Assembly: GCA_016235165.1 (NCBI GenBank) | Contig: JACRLX010000001.1 | Location: forward strand, 1 to 64,000 | Direction of reading: 5' to 3' | Origin: Rhodocyclales bacterium | GTDB lineage: Bacteria; Pseudomonadota; Gammaproteobacteria; Burkholderiales; Rhodocyclaceae | DNA length: 64,000 bases | Shown: piece by piece, positions 47,981-55,503 of the stretch | How positions within the stretch are numbered: the stretch's first letter is position 1 | Layout of the letters: every line of letters starts with the position of its first letter | Position numbers and translations under genes: made by a program | The notes under the pieces: generated by a model | The model's database searches: none | Told to the model about the DNA's origin: nothing | What the model saw: the letters and a program-made list of their open reading frames with translations, nothing else

Positions 47981-48534
47981 GCCTCGCGCCACTTGATCGA
48001 GCAACCGATGCTGGGTGTCTGCTGCCGCGGACCCAGCCCGGTTTGCGCCACGGCACGCATCGCCTCGAACAGTTCCCGTCGCACCGTGGGAGGGGCGGCT
48101 TCCTTGCGCGACTCGTCGAGGCGACCGCGATACTGCAATTCCAGCTTCGCGTCGTAACCGAAGAAATCCGGCGTGCACACCGCGCCATAGGCCCTGGCCA
48201 CGGCCTGCGATTCGTCGAGCACGTAGGGAAAGGGGAAATCCTGGTCGCGCGCCAGCCTGACCATGTTGTCCCAGGAGTCTTCGGGGTAATCGCTTGGATC
48301 ATTGCTCATGACGGCAATGCTGCCGACGCCGAGCGCGGCGAGTTCGCGGGTGTCGCGGATGATCCGGTCGAGCACGGCCTTGACGTAAGGGCAATGGTTG
48401 CAGATGAACATCACCAGCAGCCCACGCGGTCCCCTGGCGCTGGCCAGGGTGTGGCGACGACCATCCACGCCGGGCAGGTCGAAGTCGATCGCCGGACGAC
48501 CAAAATCGCAAACGGGTGGGGAAAGACTGGCCAT
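47977..48534 (-). CDS. Thioredoxin-like (AhpC/TSA) protein
   Basis: 185 residues, start at the ATG at 48532-48534. The redox-active region is GLLVMFICNHCPYVKAVLDR, a CxxC site of the thioredoxin fold, followed by IAVMSNDPSDYPEDSWDNM and the cis-Pro region VCTPDFFGYD. No signal peptide is evident, so probably cytoplasmic. It is coupled to the exported protein gene downstream; the physiological partner is unknown. Divergent from rsmE across 33 bp. Confidence 0.82.
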   Translation of the reverse strand: MASLSPPVCDFGRPAIDFDLPGVDGRRHTLASARGPRGLLVMFICNHCPYVKAVLDRIIRDTRELAALGVGSIAVMSNDPSDYPEDSWDNMVRLARDQDFPFPYVLDESQAVARAYGAVCTPDFFGYDAKLELQYRGRLDESRKEAAPPTVRRELFEAMRAVAQTGLGPRQQTPSIGCSIKWREA

Positions 48535-48567
48535 GCGCGGCATCCGGGTTTTGGGGATAATCCGCCC

Positions 48568-49296
48568 ATGATACCGAGGTTTTTCTGTCCCTTTCCGCTA
48601 CACCCCGGCGCGGTTGTCGAGCTTACCGCCGACGCGACCCACCATGCCCTGAAAGTCCTGAGAGTCGGCGCCGGCGACACGGCGATTCTGTTCGACGGGT
48701 GCGGCGGACAATGGCGCGCGAGCCTCCATCCCGCCGGCAAGAGCCTGCGCGCGACGCTGGACAGCTTCGAAGACATCGATTGCGAACCTCCGCTCGACCT
48801 GACCCTGGTGCAAGCGCTGCCAGCCAGCGACAAGATGGATTTCGTGGTGCAAAAGGCGGTCGAGCTCGGCGTGCGGCGCATTCAGCCGGTGGCGGCAAGG
48901 CGCAGCGTGATCCGGCTCACCGGCGAACGCGCCGAGCGCCGGGTCGAGCATTGGCGCAACGTCGCCATCGCCGCCTGCGAGCAATCCGGGCGCAACCGGG
49001 TTCCCGCCGTCGCGCCGATTCTTGATCTGCCGCAATACCTTGGCATGGCCGCGCAGCAAAATGGAATGCGCCTCGTCTGCGCTCCGGGGGTTGCCGCCCG
49101 CCTGCGCGACTTGGGCGTTCCCGAAGGGCCGGTCAGCCTGCTGGTCGGACCCGAGGGTGGTTTCGAGGAAGGCGAAATCCTGGCAGCGCGCGCCGCCGGT
49201 TTCCATGCCATTGGCTTGGGGCCGCGGGTACTGCGCACCGAAACGGCCGGATTGGGCGCCGTGGCGGCAATGATGGCACTTTGGGGAGATTGGTGA
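48568..49296 (+). CDS. rsmE: 16S rRNA m3U1498 methyltransferase RsmE
   Basis: SPOUT methyltransferase of the 30S decoding region. 242 residues from the ATG at 48568. The PUA-like N-terminus has HHALKVLRVGAGDTAILFDG, and the SPOUT core has QALPASDKMDFVVQKAVELGV, LLVGPEGGFEEGE and the C-terminal LGPRVLRTETAGLGAVAAM knot. The stretch RVGAGDTA (32-39) coincides with a repeat copy, but families often have a similar GxGD there. Its stop overlaps the ppk2 start by one base. Confidence 0.94.
   Translation: MIPRFFCPFPLHPGAVVELTADATHHALKVLRVGAGDTAILFDGCGGQWRASLHPAGKSLRATLDSFEDIDCEPPLDLTLVQALPASDKMDFVVQKAVELGVRRIQPVAARRSVIRLTGERAERRVEHWRNVAIAACEQSGRNRVPAVAPILDLPQYLGMAAQQNGMRLVCAPGVAARLRDLGVPEGPVSLLVGPEGGFEEGEILAARAAGFHAIGLGPRVLRTETAGLGAVAAMMALWGDW
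48663..48684 (+). repeat. Dispersed 22-bp repeat, copy i
   Basis: AGTCGGCGCCGGCGACACGGCG, 20 of 22 matches, identical to copy f. It encodes RVGAGDTA in rsmE, where a similar motif is natural, so this copy could be convergent. Confidence 0.45.
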
Positions 49297-50990
49297 TGTT
49301 CGAATCCGCGGAACTCGGTCACAAGATCGACAAACAGACCTACAAAAAGGAAGTCCCGGCCCTGCGCGCCGCCTTGCAGGACGCGCAATACGACCTCAAG
49401 GAAAACGGCAAGATTCCCGTCGTCGTGCTGGTCAGTGGCCAGGACGGCGCCGGCAAGGGCGAGACCATCAACATCCTGTACGAGTGGATGGACCCGCGCT
49501 TCATTTCCACGCTGGCGTTCTCCACGCCCACCGACGAGGAGCGCGAGCGCCCCTTCATGTGGCGCTACTGGCGCGCCCTGCCGCCCAAGGGCCGCATCGG
49601 CGTGTTCGCCGGTTCCTGGTATTCCAGCCCGATCCATGATCGCCTCGAAGGCAGCATGCGCCAGGCCGACATGGATGCCCGCATCGACCAGATCAACCGC
49701 TTCGAGGCGATGCTGGTCAACGAGGGCGCGCTGGTGCTCAAGTTCTGGTTCCACCTGACCAAGGATGGCCAGAAGCGGCGCCTGAAAGCGCTGGAGAAAG
49801 ATCCCAAGACCGCCTGGCGCGTCACCAAGTGGAACTGGGACCGGCTCAAGACCTACGACAAATTGCAGGACGTGGTCGGCCATGTGCTGCGCATGACCAA
49901 CACGCCCTGGGCGCCATGGATCATCGTCGAGGGCGAGGATGACCGCTATCGCTCGCTGACCACCGGCCAGATCCTGCTCAAGGCCATCCGCCAGCGGCTG
50001 GCCGACGAGGGCAAGCAGGCCACGCCGGTGGCGCCGCCGATGCGGGTCAATATCGACGGCCGCAACGTGCTTTCCGAACTCAACCTGAAACATGCCCTGA
50101 GCGAAAACGAATACGACGCACAGTTGGCCAAGTGGCAGGGCAAACTCTCCGAGCTGGTGCGCGATCCGCGCTTCAAGGGGCGTTCGCTGGTCTGTGCCTT
50201 CGAGGGTGCCGACGCCGCCGGCAAGGGCGGCGCCATCCGCCGCATTGCCGCCTCGATGGACGCGCGCGACTACCAGATCATTCCGGTCGCGGCGCCGACC
50301 GAGGAAGAGCGCGCCCAGCCCTACCTGTGGCGCTTCTGGCGCCACATGCCGCGCAACGGCCGGGTGGCGATCTTCGACCGCACCTGGTACGGCCGCGTGC
50401 TGGTGGAGCGCGTCGAGGGTTTCTGCGCCGAGGCCGACTGGCTGCGCGCCTACTCCGAGATCAACGACTTCGAGCACGACCTCGCCGATGCCGGCGTCAT
50501 CGTGACGAAATTCTGGCTGCAAATCAGCCAGGAGGAACAGTTGCGGCGCTTCAAGGAACGCGAGAAGATCGAGTTCAAACGCTTCAAGATCACCGAGGAA
50601 GACTGGCGCAATCGGGAAAAATGGGATGCTTATCAGGAAGCCATTTGCGACATGGTGGACCGCACCAGCACCGGCATCGCGCCATGGACCCTGGTCGAGG
50701 CCAACGACAAGGGTTACGCAAGAGTGAAGGTATTGCGCACCATTTGCGAACGCCTCGAAGCCGAGCTTGAGGGCAAGCCGATTCCGCGCGCCAAGCCGGA
50801 AAAGCCCGTCAAGGAAAAGAAGGACAAGAAAGCCGGGAAAGCGGCCCGGCCTGCTGCCCAGGCAGCCAAGCCATCCGCGCCGCAAGCCCTTCCCGACCAG
50901 GCGGCGAAAGCCACGCCGGTCGCGGCGAAGCCCAAACCCGCAAGCCGGCCTGCCCCCACCACCCCCAGCAAAGGCAAACCCAAGAAATGA
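49296..50990 (+). CDS. Two-domain PPK2 (polyphosphate:AMP phosphotransferase type)
   Basis: 564 residues with two PPK2 kinase domains, about 10-240 and 285-490. Walker A motifs are SGQDGAGKG near 47-55 and EGADAAGKGG near 303. Aspartates and lid residues appear in RYWRALPPKGRIGVFAGSWY and FWRHMPRNGRVAIFDRTWYG. In the class II two-domain enzymes the second domain is the active one, converting AMP to ADP with polyphosphate. The last 70 residues are a Lys/Pro/Ala-rich tail. It overlaps rsmE by one base and argA by 4 bp. Polyphosphate use as an energy store is implied. Confidence 0.9.
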   Translation: MFESAELGHKIDKQTYKKEVPALRAALQDAQYDLKENGKIPVVVLVSGQDGAGKGETINILYEWMDPRFISTLAFSTPTDEERERPFMWRYWRALPPKGRIGVFAGSWYSSPIHDRLEGSMRQADMDARIDQINRFEAMLVNEGALVLKFWFHLTKDGQKRRLKALEKDPKTAWRVTKWNWDRLKTYDKLQDVVGHVLRMTNTPWAPWIIVEGEDDRYRSLTTGQILLKAIRQRLADEGKQATPVAPPMRVNIDGRNVLSELNLKHALSENEYDAQLAKWQGKLSELVRDPRFKGRSLVCAFEGADAAGKGGAIRRIAASMDARDYQIIPVAAPTEEERAQPYLWRFWRHMPRNGRVAIFDRTWYGRVLVERVEGFCAEADWLRAYSEINDFEHDLADAGVIVTKFWLQISQEEQLRRFKEREKIEFKRFKITEEDWRNREKWDAYQEAICDMVDRTSTGIAPWTLVEANDKGYARVKVLRTICERLEAELEGKPIPRAKPEKPVKEKKDKKAGKAARPAAQAAKPSAPQALPDQAAKATPVAAKPKPASRPAPTTPSKGKPKK

Positions 50991-52330
50991 CCCTGGAGAC
51001 ACGCGAAAGCCAGCCCGAGACCGATGCCCGCCTGGTGGCCTGGGTGCGCCAGGCGGCGCCTTACATCCATGCCTTTCGCGGTCGTACCTTCGTCATCGCC
51101 TTCGGTGGCGAAGTCCTCGAGTCGGGCGCCGCCCAGGCCCTGATCCACGACATCGCCCTGCTCGACAGCATGGGCATCCGCCTGGTACTGGTGCATGGTG
51201 CACGGCCACAGATCGACGCAGAAATGCACGCACGCGGATTGACGCCGCGCTTTCACAAGGGCCTGCGCGTCACCGACGGCGCGGCGCTGGAGTGCGTCAA
51301 GCGCGCCATGGGCGTGACCCGCATCGAGATCGAGGCCCTGCTTTCGCAAGGCCTGCCCAACACGCCGATGGCCGGCGCCTTTTTGCGCGTGACCGGCGGC
51401 AATTTCATCACCGCGCGCCCGGTCGGCGTGGTCGACGGCATCGACTTCCAATACACCGGCGCGGTGCGCAAGGTGATCGCCGAAGAAATCCAGGCCGATC
51501 TGGCGCAGGAAAACGTGGTCCTGATCACCCCCATCGGCGCCTCGCCCACCGGCGAGATTTTCAACCTGGCCTGGGAGGAGGCGGCCGAGGCGGTTGCCAT
51601 CGCGGTCAAGGCCGACAAACTGATCTACCTCTGCGACGCGCCGGGGCTGCGCAACGCCAAGGGCGCGCTGATCGACGCCGTCACCGCCGATGAAGCGCAG
51701 AAACTCGCGGCCCGCTACCTGGGCAAGCAGGCGCCGGAAGTCGCCCGTGTCCTGCCCAGCGCCATCCGCGCCTGCCGTTCCGGCGTCGGTCGCGTGCATT
51801 TCCTCGACCGCCAGGCCGACGGCGCCATGCTGATGGAACTATTCACGCGCGACGGCATCGGCACCGTGCTGACCAGCGCGCCCCTGGCGCGCCTGCGCGA
51901 TGCCACCATCGACGACGTCGGCGCCATCCTCAGCCTGATCGAGCCCCTGGAAGCCGACGGCACCCTGGTCAAGCGCGGACGCGAGCGGCTGGAAATGGAA
52001 ATCACCCGGTTCTCGGTGGTGGAACACGACGGCGTGATCGTGGGCTGCGCCGCCGTCTATCCCTTCTCCAGCGAAAAGGCCGCCGAGCTCGCCTGCCTGG
52101 CCGTGGTGCCCGATTTCCGCCGCAGCGGCTATGGCGACCAGTTGCGCACCCACATCGAAGCCAGGGCAAAAAAGCTCAAGCTGAAGCGCCTGTTCGTGCT
52201 CACCACGCGCACCGCGCACTGGTTCATCGAGCGCGGCTTTGCCGAAACCGATGTCGATGCCCTGCCCGCCGCGCGGCGCGAACTGTATAACCTGCAGCGC
52301 CGTTCGAAAGTGCTGGTGAAGGCCTTGTAG
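50987..52330 (+). CDS. argA: Amino-acid N-acetyltransferase ArgA
   Basis: First step of arginine synthesis, N-acetylglutamate from glutamate and acetyl-CoA. 447 residues, the classical fusion. The N-terminal amino-acid-kinase-like domain (TFVIAFGGEVLESGAAQAL, LVLVHGARPQID) is regulatory. The C-terminal GNAT domain has LACLAVVPDFRRSGYGDQL and LFVLTTRTAHWFIERGF. It starts inside the ppk2 stop (ATGA). Confidence 0.94.
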   Translation: MTLETRESQPETDARLVAWVRQAAPYIHAFRGRTFVIAFGGEVLESGAAQALIHDIALLDSMGIRLVLVHGARPQIDAEMHARGLTPRFHKGLRVTDGAALECVKRAMGVTRIEIEALLSQGLPNTPMAGAFLRVTGGNFITARPVGVVDGIDFQYTGAVRKVIAEEIQADLAQENVVLITPIGASPTGEIFNLAWEEAAEAVAIAVKADKLIYLCDAPGLRNAKGALIDAVTADEAQKLAARYLGKQAPEVARVLPSAIRACRSGVGRVHFLDRQADGAMLMELFTRDGIGTVLTSAPLARLRDATIDDVGAILSLIEPLEADGTLVKRGRERLEMEITRFSVVEHDGVIVGCAAVYPFSSEKAAELACLAVVPDFRRSGYGDQLRTHIEARAKKLKLKRLFVLTTRTAHWFIERGFAETDVDALPAARRELYNLQRRSKVLVKAL

Positions 52331-52391
52331 GCCCCCGCGCAAGTCAGGGTAAACTGCGCGCTTTGCGCTGCTTACTGCGAAAGGAATGTCC

Positions 52392-52664
52392 GTGGCACGA
52401 ATGGTGAACTGCGTCAAACTGGGACGCGAGGCGGAAGGCCTCGACCTGCCGCCCATGCCGGGCGAACTCGGCAAGAAACTGTGGGAGAACGTTTCCAAAG
52501 AGGCTTGGCAGCAGTGGATACGCCTGCAAACCATGATCATCAACGAGAACCGCCTCAGCCTGGCCGATCCGCAGCACCGGAAATACCTGGCGGAGCAGGT
52601 CACCAAGCATTTCTTCGGTGAAGGTGCCGACCAGATCAGCGGCTACGTGCCACCCAGGCAGTAA
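52392..52664 (+). CDS. yggX: Oxidative-damage protection protein YggX
   Basis: 90 residues that protect iron-sulfur proteins and assist iron traffic. [26 protein letters not shown]-type [19 protein letters not shown] and [14 protein letters not shown] are diagnostic. I use a GTG at 52392: the AAAGGA site is then 6 bases upstream and the product begins [11 protein letters not shown] as in relatives. An ATG at 52386 is too close to that site. Confidence 0.92.
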   Translation: MARMVNCVKLGREAEGLDLPPMPGELGKKLWENVSKEAWQQWIRLQTMIINENRLSLADPQHRKYLAEQVTKHFFGEGADQISGYVPPRQ

Positions 52665-52672
52665 ATCGAAAG

Positions 52673-52691
52673 GCCGGGCTCAGCGCCCGGC
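52673..52691. terminator. Hairpin between convergent yggX and phoU
   Basis: GCCGGGC-TCAGC-GCCCGGC is a perfect 7-bp stem that overlaps the phoU stop codon. There is no long T run on either side, so it may be a weak or Rho-assisted terminator. Confidence 0.4.
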
Positions 52692-53384
52692 GACTTCCTT
52701 CTCCATCGCTTCCAGGCCGATGTGGCGCACGTCGCGGCCCTTGACCAGATACACCACGTATTCGGAGATGTTCTTGGCATGATCGCCGACGCGCTCGATC
52801 GAGCGCGCGACGAACAGCAGATCCAGCGAACTGGAAATGGTGCGCGGATCTTCCATCATGTAGGTGATCAGCTGGCGCATCGCGGCCTGGAAACCGGCAT
52901 CGACTTCCCGGTCCTGGCGCACCACGTCGGCGGAAGAATTGACGTCGAGGCGGGCAAAGGCGTCGAGCGCCTTGCGCAGCATGGCCACCGCGATATCGGC
53001 CGGACCGCGCAGGTCCACCCGCGGCATGCCGCGTGAGCCGCCGACATGAAGCGCGCGCGCCATCTTGGCGATTTTCTTGGCCTCGTCGCCGATGCGCTCG
53101 AGATCGGTGATGGTCTTCACCACGGTCATGATCATGCGCAGGTCGACCGCTGCCGGCTGGCGCCGCGCAATCACGTTGTTGCAGGCCTCGTCGAGCTCGA
53201 CCTCGTGGCGATTGACCTGGCGATCGTTGGCGATGACCTGATCGATGAGGCCGATGTCGCCCGATTCCAGGCCATCCATGGCGCGTTTCAACTGCTGTTC
53301 GACCAAGCCGCCCATCGCCAGCACGCGCGTGCGCAAGCCTTCGAGATCGGCGTCGAATTGCCGACTGATGTGTTCCTGGTTCAT
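52680..53384 (-). CDS. phoU: Phosphate-signalling regulator PhoU
   Basis: Negative modulator of PhoR/PhoB and of Pst phosphate uptake. 234 residues in two PhoU three-helix repeats, with the metal-binding motif ExxxD in LDEACNNVIARRQP (first) and RSIERVGDHAKNISEYVVYL (second), and DLERIGDEAKKIAKMA between. No pst genes are in the window. It sits near the PPK2 gene, in line with links between phosphate control and polyphosphate, although they are on opposite strands. Confidence 0.94.
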   Translation of the reverse strand: MNQEHISRQFDADLEGLRTRVLAMGGLVEQQLKRAMDGLESGDIGLIDQVIANDRQVNRHEVELDEACNNVIARRQPAAVDLRMIMTVVKTITDLERIGDEAKKIAKMARALHVGGSRGMPRVDLRGPADIAVAMLRKALDAFARLDVNSSADVVRQDREVDAGFQAAMRQLITYMMEDPRTISSSLDLLFVARSIERVGDHAKNISEYVVYLVKGRDVRHIGLEAMEKEVAGR

Positions 53385-53440
53385 GGCGCCACCCGTTAAA
53401 CGATCCCGCGACTATAGCCGCCGCGTGTGACGAAATTGTT

Positions 53441-54115
53441 TCAGCGCTGGAAAGTCTGCACGCCGTGCGGACTTGCCAGCAACAGCAGGTCGGCGCCGCG
53501 CAGGGCAAACAGGCCGTTGGTGACGACGCCGACGATCTGGTTGATGACCTGCTCCATACCGGCCGGGTCGGTAATCGACAGGCCATGCACGTCGAGGATC
53601 AGGTTGCCGTTGTCGGTCACGAAGCCCTCGCGCAGCCTGGGTGCGCCGCCGAGCTTTTGCAGTTCGCGCGCCACGTGGGCGCGCGCCATGGGGATCACTT
53701 CGACCGGAAGGGGAAAGCGCCCCATGACCGGCACACGCTTGGACGCATCGCAGATGCAGACAAAGGTTTCCGCCACGGCGGCAACGATTTTTTCGCGCGT
53801 CAATGCACCGCCACCGCCCTTGACCATCGCCAGGCCGTGATCGATCTCGTCCGCGCCATCGACATAAATTCCCATGGCATCGATGTCGTTGAGGTCGAGG
53901 ACCCGGATGCCGTGGCCGGCCAGGCGCTTGGCGGTGGCTTCCGAACTGGCGACGGTGCCCCCCAGCCGCCCCTTGATCGCGGCGAGCTCGTCGATGAAAA
54001 AATTCGCCGTGCTGCCAGTGCCGACTCCCAGGATCGCGCCTTGCGGCAAGCGATCGGCCACGTAATCGCGGGCGGCCCGTGCCACCGCCTGCTTCAGTTC
54101 GTCTTGGGTCATCAT
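53441..54115 (-). CDS. rpiA: Ribose-5-phosphate isomerase A
   Basis: Interconverts ribose-5-P and ribulose-5-P, feeding both nucleotide synthesis and the Calvin cycle. 224 residues. [16 protein letters not shown] at 30-45 (phosphate and substrate site), [20 protein letters not shown] with the active-site Asp, and the C-terminal [17 protein letters not shown]. It lies 56 bp downstream of phoU's start on the same strand; no operon partner is clear. Confidence 0.95.
   Translation of the reverse strand: MMTQDELKQAVARAARDYVADRLPQGAILGVGTGSTANFFIDELAAIKGRLGGTVASSEATAKRLAGHGIRVLDLNDIDAMGIYVDGADEIDHGLAMVKGGGGALTREKIVAAVAETFVCICDASKRVPVMGRFPLPVEVIPMARAHVARELQKLGGAPRLREGFVTDNGNLILDVHGLSITDPAGMEQVINQIVGVVTNGLFALRGADLLLLASPHGVQTFQR
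54005..54026 (-). repeat. Possible dispersed repeat, copy m
   Basis: On the minus strand AGTCGGCACTGGCAGCACGGCG, 19 of 22 matches. It encodes GVGTGSTA in rpiA, which is a conserved active-site motif, so this match may be chance. Confidence 0.3.
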
Positions 54116-54212
54116 TCCGCTCCGTTATTCCCTGCGCGAATTTTAACGCTGCGCGGCAGCGTCCATCGGACCGGTGGCAAGCGCAACGCGACGCCGCGGC
54201 AGGATTGCCAGA

Positions 54213-54252
54213 CGTACTTAATTTCAGTACGATCGCACCTGTTATCAGTACG
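54213..54252 (+). promoter_or_regulatory. Probable operator upstream of the HTH-nucleotidyltransferase gene
   Basis: CGTACT-N7-AGTACG is a perfect inverted repeat (54213-54231), and a third AGTACG lies at 54247-54252, 15 bp before the GTG start. Three spaced half-sites suggest binding by the product's own HTH domain. Confidence 0.5.
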
Positions 54253-54267
54253 ACTACAGCCTGCTTC

Positions 54268-54891
54268 GTGACTACCGTCGCCCCCACCGTCGGCTTTGCA
54301 AATGCCTTGTTCGGAAAGGCAAGGCGCGGCGTGCTCGCCTTGATGTTCGGCCACCCGGGCGAAGCGCGCTATACCCGCGAGATCGTCAAGAGGATCGGCG
54401 CCGGCGCCAGCCAGGTACAAAAGGAGCTGGAACTGCTGACCGCCGCGGGCCTGCTGCTGCGCGAGGAGCGCGCCAACCAAGTCTATTACCGCGCCAATCC
54501 GGCGGCGGCGATTTACCCCGAACTCGTCGGTCTCGTCAGCAAGTCATTCGGCGTCGCCGACGTGCTGCGCGAACTGCTGGAGACCTTCGGCGCGCGAATC
54601 GCCTACGCCTGCATTTACGGCTCCGTCGCGCGCGGCGAGCAGCGTGCCGACAGCGACATCGACCTCCTGATCGTCGGCTCGCTGCGCCTGTCCGAACTGG
54701 CCCTGCCGCTTCAGTCCGCCGAGGCCAGGCTCGGCTACCGCATCTCGCCTGTGCTGACGGATGAATCTGAATTCCGGCGGCGGCAGGCTTCCGGCGAGAC
54801 CTTTCTGCGCAGGGTCCTGGCGGAAGATCCAATTTTCCTGATCGGCGAACCGCCCGTGGCGAAGGTAAGCAAACGTATCCGCGCTCGATAA
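54268..54891 (+). CDS. Winged-helix/MNT-type nucleotidyltransferase
   Basis: 207 residues with a GTG start at 54268. The N-terminal winged helix includes YTREIVKRIGAGASQVQKEL and LTAAGLLLREERANQVYY. The C-terminal minimal nucleotidyltransferase domain has IYGSVARGEQRADSDIDLLI, the GSxxRG...DxD signature. Fusions of this kind partner HEPN proteins in MntA-HepT-like antitoxin/toxin pairs, and a broken HEPN gene follows directly. The inverted repeats upstream suggest autoregulation. Toxin neutralisation by AMP transfer is inferred. Confidence 0.78.
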   Translation: MTTVAPTVGFANALFGKARRGVLALMFGHPGEARYTREIVKRIGAGASQVQKELELLTAAGLLLREERANQVYYRANPAAAIYPELVGLVSKSFGVADVLRELLETFGARIAYACIYGSVARGEQRADSDIDLLIVGSLRLSELALPLQSAEARLGYRISPVLTDESEFRRRQASGETFLRRVLAEDPIFLIGEPPVAKVSKRIRAR

Positions 54892-55289
54892 CCTGGTCCG
54901 CATCGGGCAGTTAAAAGCGGAACCGCCTGCGGACGACGAAATCGGCACTTACCGCCGCAAGGCTTCGCTATTCCTGCGTGACGCGGCCCTGACCGGCATG
55001 AGCCCGGCCGGCCGCTTCATGCTTGCCTACGACGCCGCGCATGCACTGGCATTCGCCGCGCTGCGCGCCAGGGGCTACCGGCCCGATGCCGCGCGCGGTC
55101 ATCGCGCAGTGGTGTTTCAAACCCGCGAAGTCACCGTCGCGGCGCCGAGGGACCTGTGGGTTGCCCTGGATCGCTACCACACCCGGCGCAACGCCTCCGA
55201 ATACTCGGGCGTGGTCGAAGCCAGTAAAAGATCTGCTCGACCTGGCCAAGCGGCTCGAGGCCCTTTGCACAAGCGTCTTCGATGGCTGA
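54869..55289 (+). pseudogene. HEPN-domain protein, broken
   Basis: The reading from 54869 gives LDNLVRIGQLKAEPPADD, then MLAYDAAHALAFAALRARGY and LDRYHTRRNASEYSGVVEAS, a typical HEPN protein. It has no normal start codon in frame before 54998, and near 55222 one base is missing around an AAAA run: the expected end (KDLLDLAKRLEALC, TSVFDG) is in the next frame to 55289. The gene looks decayed; a sequencing slip in the A run could explain only the second fault. It would be the toxin partner of the nucleotidyltransferase. Confidence 0.6.
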
Positions 55290-55503
55290 TCATGTCGAGC
55301 TCGATCGCCGTTTCCACGCCGCCGCGCTTGATAGCGACAGCGAAACCACGGCGCTCTTGAGCTACGCCGCGTCATGGAATCAGCTTGAGGCCGGGCTGCC
55401 GTGGACGGAGGTACTGAGCCATCGCCTTGTCGTGATACTGGGGGAGCCCGGCAGCGGGAAGACCGCGGAATTCAAGGCCCAAGCCAGATCGTCGGGCTTC
55501 CGG
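55282..55503 (+). pseudogene. Stump of a large P-loop NTPase
   Basis: An ATG at 55282 starts MADHVELDRRFHAAALDSDS, and Walker A GEPGSGKT lies at residues 54-61, followed by AEFKAQARSSGFRLFL. This resembles the N-terminus of large STAND/NACHT-like NTPases seen in defence loci. The homologous part ends where the lpdA stop codon begins (55504); the frame runs on into antisense lpdA to 55710. Everything beyond the P-loop is lost, apparently by a deletion ending at lpdA. Confidence 0.5.
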
